This document shows, in pieces, positions 1-7,355 of a stretch of 13,292 nt of DNA. The notes beneath the pieces were generated by a model. It was given only the letters and a program-made list of their open reading frames with translations. It was not told where the DNA came from and ran no database searches. The position numbers and the translations under genes are program-made. Origin of the DNA: WTAW01 sp964540205. GTDB lineage: Bacteria; Acidobacteriota; Aminicenantia; Aminicenantales; Aminicenantaceae. The stretch covers positions 1-13,292 of the forward strand of contig CAZIMJ010000036.1 of the NCBI GenBank assembly GCA_964540205.1, read 5' to 3'. The stretch's first letter is position 1. The number at the start of each line of letters is the position of its first letter.

Positions 1-26
1 TTGTCCTTCATTTTTATGGTTTGGTT

Positions 27-44
27 TTGAGTGATTGCACTCAA
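27..44. promoter_or_regulatory. 18-base perfect palindrome, candidate operator
   Basis: TTGAGTG and CACTCAA are exact reverse complements separated by ATTG. The dyad lies about 28 bases upstream of a candidate -35 box and about 230 bases upstream of the dehalogenase-like gene. Seven-base arms with a short spacer suit a dimeric regulator. The outer TTGA/TCAA resembles CRP/FNR-family half sites, but the arm length and spacing do not match the FNR (TTGAT-N4-ATCAA) or dehalobox (TTAAT-N4-ATTAA) consensus. A chance or RNA hairpin origin remains possible, and the gene it controls could lie to the left of the window. Confidence 0.35.
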
Positions 45-71
45 TGAAAAGACGATAATTTTATAATGTTG

Positions 72-101
72 TTGCATTTAGCAAACAGTTTTGTCTAAAA
101 T
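72..101 (+). promoter_or_regulatory. Candidate sigma-70 promoter upstream of the RdhA-like gene
   Basis: TTGCAT at 72-77 and TAAAAT at 96-101 are separated by 18 bases. Each differs from consensus at one or two positions. The surroundings are very AT-rich, so chance matches are likely. It would give a leader of roughly 165 bases before the ATG at 275. I see no other gene in 1-274. Confidence 0.3.
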
Positions 102-274
102 AATCTGTTTATATTTGTGAAATAAAAGATGGCCTTTTAAAAGTGTAACACAAGTTCATCATAGAAATTCGGTTTTTCTTATGTTGATACACGAATGAGT
201 GTCTACAATGTTGTCTAAGAATATTTATCATAATGCCCCTTTCTATCAAAGGTGTCCTTCATGAGGAAGCTCAC

Positions 275-1435
275 ATGAAGCCGAAATATGAATCAGAAAA
301 AATAGCCCTCCCATTCCCTGTAGCCGATTACCGTTTTGACCAGAAAAATGAGATGTTTAAAAGAAACTTTTGGGATGAAGAAAAAAAGGCTGATAAAGTG
401 CGATATTATGAAGATATTAAATATTTGAATAAGCCCGGTTACACGAAGACCGACTTTGCACTCCGGAATGCCGCCTGGAGCATGGAACATGGCTTTGGTT
501 TTGGAAATTCCCGGAGCAATAGCGGACTTTATTCTTGGGAGGGAGTTCCGGATAAAATCAGACTTTATGTGGAGTCTGGAGAGCCGGTCAGAGAGTCTCT
601 GGACAAAATGAGCCGCATGATCAAAAACGCAGCCAAATTTTTCGGTGCGGATCTTGTGGGAATCTGCAAGCTCCATCCAAACTGGGTGTACTCACATGAG
701 TTTAATCTTATAACCTTGGAGCATTATCCCATCGAGATAGCAGAAGGGTGTGAGAATGCAATTGTGATGGCTATAGAGATGGACTATGATACTCTCCACA
801 CCTCTCCCAGTGGTATTGCTGGTGCGTCCACAGGTCTTGGATACTCTAAAATGGCTATGTTGGCCAGGATGGTGGCGATTTTTATCCGAAGCCTCGGATA
901 CCGGGCCATCCCTTGCGGCAATGATACGGCTCTGAGTATCCCCTTAGCAATGGCTGCCGGATTGGGAGAGTATAGCAGGATGGGACTTCTGGTCACAGAG
1001 GAGTTCGGTCCAAGGGTTCGGATATGCAAAGTTTTTACGGATTTGCCACTCCAATATGATTCCTACCGTCCTTTTGGTGTTGTGGAATTCTGCAAGACCT
1101 GTAAGAAATGTGCAATTCACTGTCCTTCCCAGGCTATCAGCATGGGTGACATGACCACGGAGGGGCCGAGTACCTGCAACCATCAGGGAGTGTTAAAGTG
1201 GTACATCGATCCTGAAAAGTGTTACGCATTTTGGGCCAGAAACCGTATGGATTGTACGACGTGCATCCGCGTTTGTCCTTTCAACCAGAAAGCCGGATGG
1301 ATCCATGATCTCATCAGAATCATCATACGGCGAACCAGACTTTTTAACCGTTTTTTTGTCTGGATGGATGGAATTACCGGACATCACAAGCCCTATTCAT
1401 CTGATCGTTTTTGGGCCTCTGATTTGAAAAGATGA
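275..1435 (+). CDS. Reductive dehalogenase (RdhA) family corrinoid/FeS protein, cytosolic, no Tat signal
   Basis: 386 residues from the ATG at 275, which has GAGGA seven bases upstream. A longer reading from ATG 233 has no ribosome binding site. The C-terminal half carries the RdhA double-cluster signature: C273-x2-C276-x2-C279-x3-C283-P, then C316-x10-C327-x2-C330-x3-C334-P. Between them is the family's KW...CYxxW pattern. The upstream block (about 181-260), with GLGY, IRSLGYRAIP, MAAGLGE and GPRVR...TDLPL, is the family's corrinoid-binding catalytic region; Tyr190 is a plausible counterpart of the catalytic Tyr. Known family members reduce aryl or vinyl halides using cob(I)alamin and two [4Fe-4S] clusters. 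Unlike respiratory RdhA there is no twin-arginine signal, the protein is shorter than usual, and no rdhB anchor gene lies nearby. I infer a soluble enzyme fed by ferredoxin. QueG (epoxyqueuosine reductase) is a more distant relative and fits the cluster spacing less well. The substrate is unknown. Confidence 0.82.
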   Translation: MKPKYESEKIALPFPVADYRFDQKNEMFKRNFWDEEKKADKVRYYEDIKYLNKPGYTKTDFALRNAAWSMEHGFGFGNSRSNSGLYSWEGVPDKIRLYVESGEPVRESLDKMSRMIKNAAKFFGADLVGICKLHPNWVYSHEFNLITLEHYPIEIAEGCENAIVMAIEMDYDTLHTSPSGIAGASTGLGYSKMAMLARMVAIFIRSLGYRAIPCGNDTALSIPLAMAAGLGEYSRMGLLVTEEFGPRVRICKVFTDLPLQYDSYRPFGVVEFCKTCKKCAIHCPSQAISMGDMTTEGPSTCNHQGVLKWYIDPEKCYAFWARNRMDCTTCIRVCPFNQKAGWIHDLIRIIIRRTRLFNRFFVWMDGITGHHKPYSSDRFWASDLKR

Positions 1436-1488
1436 ATGTTAACAAATATGGTTTTTTGGGTGATAGGTTTCAGAGTGAAATGCTTTTG

Positions 1489-1519
1489 TTGACAGAATTG
1501 TGTTTAGGCATTTTATGCT
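1489..1519 (+). promoter_or_regulatory. Likely sigma-70 promoter for the 2-oxoacid oxidoreductase operon
   Basis: A perfect TTGACA (1489-1494) is followed 19 bases later by TATGCT (1514-1519). A TTTATG at 17-base spacing overlaps it. A start site near 1526 would leave a compact leader of about 35 bases before the ATG at 1560. It suggests that the four oxidoreductase genes can be transcribed separately from the RdhA-like gene, which ends at 1435. No terminator is apparent between them, so read-through is also possible. Confidence 0.5.
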
Positions 1520-1559
1520 AGAATGAATTATGAGATGAAAACCAACGGAGGTTTTGGGA

Positions 1560-2117
1560 ATGTATGAAATCAGATTTCACGGACGTGGCGGACAGGGAGC
1601 TGTGTTAGCCATTCAGATTTTAGCGAGAGCACTTATCCGAGAGGGCAAATATATAAAGGGAGTTCCTTCTTTTGGATTTGAAAGACGGGGTGCTCCTGTT
1701 GCCTCATACTTGCGTTTTGACGATAAAGAGATTCGGCAAACCACAAATATTTACAAACCGGATTGGATTGTGTGCATTGACCCCACTCTTTTTAAAACGG
1801 TCGATATTTTTCACGGAGTCAAGCAGGATGGATTGCTCGTACAGGCTACCTCAAAGGGTTTATCCGAATTGAACCTGCCTTTGACTATGAAAAAAGTCGG
1901 TCTCTGTAATGCTTACCATATTGCATTGGAGGTGATTGGAAGGCCGATCACAAACACAATCATGCTCGGTGCTTTGGTAAAAACCACAGATGTTGTCAAG
2001 CTTCAAAGCTTATTGTCAGCAATAGAAGAGACGGCCTTTCGGGATGCCGTTTTGCAAAAAAATTTAGACGCTGTCACCCGCGGCCATGAAGAAACGAAAG
2101 TATTTGAACTGCATTAA
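1560..2117 (+). CDS. 2-oxoacid:acceptor oxidoreductase gamma subunit (PorG/PadE-like)
   Basis: 185 residues. GGAGG at 1547-1551 is eight bases from the ATG at 1560; an in-frame TTG at 1554 is too close to it to be used. The N-terminus has the family hallmark IRFHGRGGQGAV, and about residues 35-50 read PSFGFERRGAPVASYLR, the CoA-proximal region of the gamma domain of pyruvate-type oxidoreductases. Length fits a stand-alone gamma subunit. In the complex this chain helps form the active site with alpha and beta, converting a 2-oxoacid plus CoA to acyl-CoA, CO2 and reduced ferredoxin in the cytoplasm. First gene of a four-gene set ending at 5016. The gamma-first order resembles padE in phenylglyoxylate dehydrogenase operons (from memory). 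Substrate is not fixed by this subunit. Confidence 0.88.
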   Translation: MYEIRFHGRGGQGAVLAIQILARALIREGKYIKGVPSFGFERRGAPVASYLRFDDKEIRQTTNIYKPDWIVCIDPTLFKTVDIFHGVKQDGLLVQATSKGLSELNLPLTMKKVGLCNAYHIALEVIGRPITNTIMLGALVKTTDVVKLQSLLSAIEETAFRDAVLQKNLDAVTRGHEETKVFELH

Positions 2118-2144
2118 TAAATATTATAAACAGGAAATCTTATT

Positions 2145-2435
2145 ATGAAAAAAAGTTCAAGGAAAATGTTTGATGAATCAAAAATCCCCAACGATTTATG
2201 CCCCATAGCAACCGAATTTTTTGATATGCAGGTTGGCGATTGGCGTGCAGAACGTCCTATCGTCCATATTGAACGATGTGTCAAATGTGGAATCTGCTGG
2301 GCTTTTTGTCCCACGCAATGCATCGAGGAAAAAGAAAAACACTTCGAGCCTTCTCTGAAACATTGCAAAGGCTGTGGGATATGTGCCCAGGAATGTCCGC
2401 ATAATGCGATAGAGATGATTGAAGAAGAGGTCTAA
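2145..2435 (+). CDS. 2-oxoacid:acceptor oxidoreductase delta subunit, 2x[4Fe-4S] ferredoxin (PorD/PadF-like)
   Basis: 96 residues with AGGAA eight bases before the ATG. Two classical ferredoxin motifs are present: C45-x2-C48-x2-C51-x3-C55-P and C74-x2-C77-x2-C80-x3-C84-P. The N-terminal 35-40 residues, ending in GDWRAERPIV, are the usual delta-subunit lead-in that packs against the complex. It passes electrons from the TPP/proximal cluster of beta to the external acceptor. It lies 27 bases after the gamma gene and only two bases before the alpha gene, so translation with alpha is probably coupled. All eight cysteines are intact. Confidence 0.9.
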   Translation: MKKSSRKMFDESKIPNDLCPIATEFFDMQVGDWRAERPIVHIERCVKCGICWAFCPTQCIEEKEKHFEPSLKHCKGCGICAQECPHNAIEMIEEEV

Positions 2436-2437
2436 CC

Positions 2438-3643
2438 ATGACTAAAAAAATTGTATGCGATGGGAATCTAGCGGCAGCCTGGGGAGCATGTCTGGCTCAA
2501 CCCGATATGGTTGCCGTATATCCTATTACCCCCCAATCCTCTTTGGGCGAACATTTGTCTGAATTTGTTGCCGATGGCGAGCTCAATGCTGTCCTGATGG
2601 ATGTAGAAGGTGAACATACGGTTCTATCCGTGCTTCAGGGAGCATGTTTGGCCGGAGGCAGGACTTTTACGGCAACGTGCGGGCAGGGTTTGGCATTTAT
2701 GTTCGAGCCTTACTTCAGAACCCCAAACTTGCGAATGCCGATTGTGATGTGTATCGTCACTCGGGATGGAATCACCCCTCAAACTGTGTGGGGCGGGCAA
2801 CAGGATGCCATGACCGTAAAAGAGGCGGGCTGGATCCAAATGTATGCGGAAAGCAACCAGGAAATCTTGGACACGGTGATCATGTCCTATCGGATTGCCG
2901 AGCATCCAGAAGTAGTCCTGCCTGTCAATGTGTGTCTCGATGGGAATTATCTTTCCTACGGGATTGAATCCGTCATCATTCATGATAAGGAAATTATTAA
3001 GAAATTTCTGGGGAAAAAAAACGTCAATTGGCATGTGGCACTTGATCCGGAAAGACCGATGGCTGTTGACCCCTTAACGGGAGGAACCGGCAAGGGAGCA
3101 CGCATGTTTGTCAGATATCGAAAAGGGCAATGCAAAGGGATGCAGAAAGCCCTGAAGGTCATAGAAGAGGTTCATGCCGAATATGCAAAAACAGTCGGAC
3201 CCAAATATGGAGGATTGATCGAGGAATACAGGATGAAAGATGCTGAATTTGCCATCATGACGATTGGCAGTATGACCGGGGCGGGGAGGGATGCCGTTGA
3301 CATTGCAAGGAGGCAAGGGAAAAAATTCGGGCTCATTAAAATTAAAACATTCCGACCTTTTCCCGTTGAAGCGGTGAATAAATCTCTATCCAAAATCAAA
3401 GCTCTGGGTGTCGTGGATCGCTCTGTGAATTACGGATGGAACATGGGACACGTTTACCAGGAAGTATTAGCCGGGATGTATTTTAGTAAAAAACGAATTC
3501 CCGCGGTCAGTTTTATCGGAGGCTTATCCGGAGCTGATATTACAGTGGAAGAACACTTTAAACAGGTGATAGAGACCACGGAAAATGCCGCAAAAGGGAA
3601 AGTTGTCAAAGAAACCGTTTGGTTGAACGAAAACGATGAATGA
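2438..3643 (+). CDS. 2-oxoacid:acceptor oxidoreductase alpha subunit (PorA/PadG-like)
   Basis: 401 residues; AAGAGG seven bases upstream of the ATG. The N-terminal pyrimidine-type domain shows VYPITPQSS (about 28-36), MDVEGEHTVLSVLQGA (about 51-66) and FTATCGQGL (about 74-82), all standard in alpha subunits. The C-terminal part (about 270-400) is the domain II/III region, with MTIGSMTG and RPFP. At about 108-125, where pyruvate enzymes usually have a stretch leading into DhsD, this protein has TRDGITPQTVWGGQQDAM. I recall similar sequence from arylglyoxylate-type enzymes rather than pyruvate ones, which suggests a bulkier 2-oxoacid; treat that as inference. It acts with the gamma, delta and beta chains encoded beside it. 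Confidence 0.88.
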   Translation: MTKKIVCDGNLAAAWGACLAQPDMVAVYPITPQSSLGEHLSEFVADGELNAVLMDVEGEHTVLSVLQGACLAGGRTFTATCGQGLAFMFEPYFRTPNLRMPIVMCIVTRDGITPQTVWGGQQDAMTVKEAGWIQMYAESNQEILDTVIMSYRIAEHPEVVLPVNVCLDGNYLSYGIESVIIHDKEIIKKFLGKKNVNWHVALDPERPMAVDPLTGGTGKGARMFVRYRKGQCKGMQKALKVIEEVHAEYAKTVGPKYGGLIEEYRMKDAEFAIMTIGSMTGAGRDAVDIARRQGKKFGLIKIKTFRPFPVEAVNKSLSKIKALGVVDRSVNYGWNMGHVYQEVLAGMYFSKKRIPAVSFIGGLSGADITVEEHFKQVIETTENAAKGKVVKETVWLNENDE

Positions 3644-3672
3644 TCATCCATAAGATTTTAGGAGAGTAAAAA

Positions 3673-5016
3673 TTGGGAAAAGCTTATAAAACAATCCAGG
3701 TTAACCAAGACCGTTGTACTGGATGTGGGCTTTGTACAAGAGCCTGTATAGCGGCAAAGGGAATTGAAGATCTCGGTCAATCAAGAATTAGAGTCAAAGT
3801 CCCAAAAAAGGGCAAAGGGATTCCCTCAGTATGTCTACAATGTGCCTATCCGGAATGTGTGGCGGTTTGTCCGGAGGGAGCGTTAAAGAAAAATCCGGAA
3901 ACAGGGATAGTCGAACTGGATAGAGAGAAGTGTACTGTCTGCGGAAAATGCATTGAGGCTTGCCCTTATGGCGGGATCTTTTTAGATCCTGTTGAGGAGA
4001 CTGTGATCAAATGTGATCAGTGCGGGGGCGATCCGGCATGTGTGAAAGCCTGCCATCAAGAGGCTTTGATTTTCAGAGAAGAAAGCGAAATCTACAACAG
4101 AGTGGGTGATTGGGAAGATCTTTTTGTTGCGAACTCCTGTTGTCAGGGATGTAATTTGGAAATTGTAATGCGTCATATACTCAGACGGATGGGGCCGAAT
4201 ACTGTGGTTGCTGCGCCTCCGGGGTGTGTCCCTGGCGTGGGAACGGTTGGCGTGAATGGTTTGACTTGTACCAAAGTTCCCTCTTTCCATCCCCTATTGA
4301 CAAATACAGCATCCATGCTGGCAGGGCTTAAAAGGCACTATAAGCACATAGGAAGAGATGATGTGATCGCTCTGGGTCTGGCCGGGGACGGAGGCGCTGC
4401 GGATGTTGGTTTCCAATCACTCTCCGGAGCTGCGGAACGTGGCGAACAAATCATTTTTGTCTGTATTGATAATGAGGGCTATGCGAATACAGGAATGCAG
4501 AGGTCGGGAACAACCCCTTTTGGCTCTTGGACTTCCACGACTCCGGTTGGGACTGAGCTTCGAGGAAAGACGCGCGATCAAAAATATTTACCTTTGATCA
4601 TGGTCATGCACAGGTGTGAATATGTTGCCACTGCGAGTGTTGCTTATTTAGAGGATTTTTATCATAAGCTGGATAGAGCTCTGGAAGCAGAGAAACGGGG
4701 CATGGCCTACATCCATGTCTTTTCGCCTTGTGTTACAGGTTGGCGCTTTGATCCATCTCAAACCATCGAAGTCCAAAGAAAAGCCGTGGAAACAAACATA
4801 TTTCCCCTTTGGGAATATGATGATAATGTGGGGCATATCAAGTTTACTCATAAGATGAAAAGGGTGTTGCCTGTGGAAAAGTACTTGTCCATGCTTGGGA
4901 AATACCGTCATCTCAATAAAGAAGAAATTGCGTATATTCAAGGATTGGTGAACAAGAGAATGCAAATCCTGAATGCTCTTACCATGGAGGAGGAGAAAGC
5001 ACATATTCGCGCTTGA
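3673..5016 (+). CDS. 2-oxoacid:acceptor oxidoreductase beta subunit fused to N-terminal polyferredoxin (PadI-like)
   Basis: 447 residues from a TTG start, supported by AGGAGAG at 3660-3666 six bases away; no earlier ATG fits. Residues 1-135 form a four-cluster ferredoxin of the HycB/DmsB type: C15/18/21/25, C54/57/62/66, C87/90/93/97, C114/117/123/127. Residues about 150-440 are the TPP-binding beta domain: CCQGC (156-160) at the proximal cluster, GDG at 238-240, and DNEGYANTGMQRS (266-278) closing the TPP/Mg site, then SPCVTGW. Ordinary PorB is about 300 residues and lacks the ferredoxin part. The extended form of roughly 49 kDa matches what I recall of the beta chain of phenylglyoxylate dehydrogenase. 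No PadH-like NADH subunit follows, so ferredoxin is the likely acceptor. It is the last gene before the terminator at 5121. Confidence 0.88.
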   Translation: MGKAYKTIQVNQDRCTGCGLCTRACIAAKGIEDLGQSRIRVKVPKKGKGIPSVCLQCAYPECVAVCPEGALKKNPETGIVELDREKCTVCGKCIEACPYGGIFLDPVEETVIKCDQCGGDPACVKACHQEALIFREESEIYNRVGDWEDLFVANSCCQGCNLEIVMRHILRRMGPNTVVAAPPGCVPGVGTVGVNGLTCTKVPSFHPLLTNTASMLAGLKRHYKHIGRDDVIALGLAGDGGAADVGFQSLSGAAERGEQIIFVCIDNEGYANTGMQRSGTTPFGSWTSTTPVGTELRGKTRDQKYLPLIMVMHRCEYVATASVAYLEDFYHKLDRALEAEKRGMAYIHVFSPCVTGWRFDPSQTIEVQRKAVETNIFPLWEYDDNVGHIKFTHKMKRVLPVEKYLSMLGKYRHLNKEEIAYIQGLVNKRMQILNALTMEEEKAHIRA

Positions 5017-5120
5017 ATATGCTGATAGTATATTGAGAATGATATATTTACCATTTCATGGATATATGGAAAACTCAGAAGTTCTAATCACCTCCCTCTT
5101 TTTACTCCATTTTTTGTCAT

Positions 5121-5155
5121 AGCGCCATATTTTTCTTGACAGGGCGCTTTTTTTT
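5121..5155 (+). terminator. Rho-independent terminator after the 2-oxoacid oxidoreductase operon
   Basis: AGCGCC (5121-5126) pairs with GGCGCT (5143-5148) across a 16-base AT-rich loop and is followed by an unbroken run of T through 5155. It lies about 105 bases after the beta-subunit stop. The loop is longer than usual and holds a TTGACA sequence. Confidence 0.7.
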
Positions 5156-5164
5156 ATATATTTT
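5136..5164 (+). promoter_or_regulatory. Candidate promoter overlapping the terminator, upstream of the OYE-type gene
   Basis: TTGACA at 5136-5141 lies in the terminator loop. TATATT begins at 5157 (15-base spacing) or TATTTT at 5159 (17-base spacing). If used, it would start transcription near 5170, about 140 bases before the ATG at 5309. The -10 side is a plain T/A run, so this is tentative. The rest of 5165-5297 shows no convincing structure. Confidence 0.3.
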
Positions 5165-5308
5165 TTAACTTACTCACACCAAAAGGTTACCCATATTGGT
5201 TTTCATAGATTGCAATTCGAGAGAAAGGCTTTTCATATGAATGCAAGGATGGAGAAAAAATTCTCAAACATTTTTTATCACACTGTTAAATTTATTTAGG
5301 AGGTATAT

Positions 5309-7336
5309 ATGTTACCAGGAGTTAAAAAATATCCTCATATTTTCAGTCCGATCCAGATTGGAAAAATTTGGGCTAAGAACCGCATAAAATATGCTTCGAC
5401 TGAGACGAATTACAATTATAGTGATGGTTTTGTCTCGGATAAGGAATTGGCCTACATGGAAGCCCATGCTAGGGGCGGTTCAGGGATAGTGACCACTCAA
5501 GGGGCCTCTACCGACCCTAGAGGTGAAGGACAGGGTTATGTGGGGATGATGGGAATCTGGGATGACAAGTTTTTACCCGGATTGAAGAAAATGGCGGATG
5601 TTATCCACAATGGGGATGCACTGGCCTGTCTGCAGTTGATGCACTGTGGCCGTGTCGGCGGAATTAATCTTCCCTATACCGTTGGTCCGTCGGCGATTCC
5701 ACAAAAACTGCGTCGGTTCCGGCCGCAGAGAAAAATGAGTGTACCTGAAGTTGAGGAATGCATACAGGAACACATTGATGGAGCGAGAAGAGCAGTCGAG
5801 GTCGGTTACGATATCATTGAGATTTCGGGAATTGTGGGTTATCTCCTTTCAAATTTTGTTTCTTCGTATACGAATTGGCGGAGTGACGAATATGGTGGAG
5901 ATATTCATGGCCGCTGTGCATTTATGAGGAAAATCATTGAGGGTATCCGGAAGGAAGTTGGCCCGGATATTCCGATTGGAATTCGACTGTGCAGCTGGGA
6001 AATGCTGGACGATCGCGGTGGCAATACAGAAGAAGAAAGTCTGGAGTCGATAAAGATAGCAGAAGCTGCGGGTTGTGACTATATTAGCGTAACTGTGGGC
6101 TGGCAGGAATCCTTGGGATCTGTGATTTCCCGTGATATACCCATGGGGAAATGGCTTTATGTGGCGGAAAGGACAAAAAAAGCAGTGAATATCCCCGTAA
6201 GTATGGCCTATCGTTTATTTGTGCCCGAGATTCCTGAGAAGGCTATTGCTGAAGGCAAGTTGGACATCTGGGAAATGTGTCGTCCGCAGATAGCCGACCC
6301 GGCACTGCCGAGCAAGATCATGTGGGACCGCCAGGAAGACATTATTCCTTGTGTTGCATGCCAGGTTTGTTTAGCGCGGTTGTTCCGGGATGCACCAGTA
6401 ACCTGCACCGTACGTCCTTCTTGTGGTCATGAAGGTGAGCGGGAGTGGGGCTACTATGGCTTTCCCAAGGCTGAGATTCAAAGGAAGATTATCGTAGCAG
6501 GTGCAGGAATCGCTGGTCTTCAGGCGGCAAAAATTGCCGCGGAAAAGGGACATGATGTGACTGTTTATGAAAAAACAGGAAATATCGGCGGCCAATGGTA
6601 CTATGCATCGCGGAATCCCTGGGGCGAAAATTCCGATAAATACTGGGATGATCAGGAGTTTATGCGTTGGGTCAATCATATGAAGGCCCAGTGTGATAAG
6701 TTTGGAGTGAAATTTGTGCTCAACACAGCGGTGTCCAAAGAGCTTCTGGCGGAAGAAAAACCGGATTCGGTCGTGATGGCCACGGGTGCCGTTCCTGAAG
6801 CTCCTGATATCCCCGGTGCGGACAAACCCCATGTCGTGAACATGTTCGATGTGTTTACGGGAAAAGCAAAGGTAGGGAAGAATGTCGTCATTATGGGGGG
6901 ATCCGGTGCAGCCATCTCTCTCGCACTTTTTCTGATCGATAAAATGGAAAAAGAGGGAGTTAAGGATGCGAACATTGCGATGATCGATCCAGCTCCGCGA
7001 TTCGGTTTGGATGTAAATCCCTCCTATATTTGGAGATACAGATTGAGACTCAGACAAGCAAAGGTTCAAGAATTGACGAATGGAAAGGTGAAGGAGATTT
7101 TGGATGATGGCGTTGTAGCGGATTGGATGATTGTTGACAGGAAGACCAAAACAAAGGAAGAATTCAAAGATCAGAAAGTTCCCGCAGACACAATGATACT
7201 GGCACGCCTTGTTCCGAACAAAGAGCTGGGCTATGGTGCTTACAAGGGTGATGTTTCGATGATTGGTGATTGTGTCTGGGTGAGACGCGGTATAGACGCC
7301 ATACAGGATGGGTATCGCCTAGGGATGAGGTTTTAA
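5309..7336 (+). CDS. Old yellow enzyme/FAD-dependent oxidoreductase, 2,4-dienoyl-CoA reductase (FadH/BaiH/TMADH) type
   Basis: 675 residues; AGGAGG five bases upstream of the ATG. Residues 5-345 are the FMN-binding TIM barrel (LQLMHCGR at 108-115, GYLLSNF at 177-183, NWRSDEYGG at 189-197). A [4Fe-4S] site follows at C348-x2-C351-x2-C354-x11-C366, close to trimethylamine dehydrogenase spacing. An FAD Rossmann motif GAGIAGL is at 398-404, and a second dinucleotide-binding domain around 525-540 reads GGSGAA, degenerate against GxGxxG. The C-terminus GDC...R.GIDAIQDGYRLG is typical. Family members pass electrons from NAD(P)H through FAD and the cluster to FMN and reduce C=C bonds of enoyl-CoAs or related enones. 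Tyr178 matches the catalytic Tyr of E. coli FadH, but the catalytic His in that protein's GWHE motif is Gln266 here (GWQES). Bile-acid BaiCD/BaiH-like and enoate reductases are alternatives. The substrate is unknown; the neighbours suggest a CoA thioester or unsaturated acid. Confidence 0.85.
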   Translation: MLPGVKKYPHIFSPIQIGKIWAKNRIKYASTETNYNYSDGFVSDKELAYMEAHARGGSGIVTTQGASTDPRGEGQGYVGMMGIWDDKFLPGLKKMADVIHNGDALACLQLMHCGRVGGINLPYTVGPSAIPQKLRRFRPQRKMSVPEVEECIQEHIDGARRAVEVGYDIIEISGIVGYLLSNFVSSYTNWRSDEYGGDIHGRCAFMRKIIEGIRKEVGPDIPIGIRLCSWEMLDDRGGNTEEESLESIKIAEAAGCDYISVTVGWQESLGSVISRDIPMGKWLYVAERTKKAVNIPVSMAYRLFVPEIPEKAIAEGKLDIWEMCRPQIADPALPSKIMWDRQEDIIPCVACQVCLARLFRDAPVTCTVRPSCGHEGEREWGYYGFPKAEIQRKIIVAGAGIAGLQAAKIAAEKGHDVTVYEKTGNIGGQWYYASRNPWGENSDKYWDDQEFMRWVNHMKAQCDKFGVKFVLNTAVSKELLAEEKPDSVVMATGAVPEAPDIPGADKPHVVNMFDVFTGKAKVGKNVVIMGGSGAAISLALFLIDKMEKEGVKDANIAMIDPAPRFGLDVNPSYIWRYRLRLRQAKVQELTNGKVKEILDDGVVADWMIVDRKTKTKEEFKDQKVPADTMILARLVPNKELGYGAYKGDVSMIGDCVWVRRGIDAIQDGYRLGMRF

Positions 7337-7355
7337 TCAGAAAAAGGAGCGAAAA

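Noticed and set aside
1..232. Possible small gene or RNA gene before the RdhA-like gene
   Set aside because: No reading frame with a ribosome binding site and no tRNA-like or riboswitch-like structure is apparent; only the palindrome and weak promoter boxes stand out. A cobalamin riboswitch was looked for and not recognised.
233..274. Longer N-terminus of the RdhA-like protein from ATG 233
   Set aside because: No ribosome binding site precedes it, whereas ATG 275 has GAGGA at ideal spacing. The extra 14 residues do not form a Tat or other signal peptide.
6371..7069. 232-residue minus-strand reading frame
   Set aside because: Antisense to the FAD/NAD domains of the OYE-type enzyme; rich in Cys and His without pattern, and no ribosome binding site.
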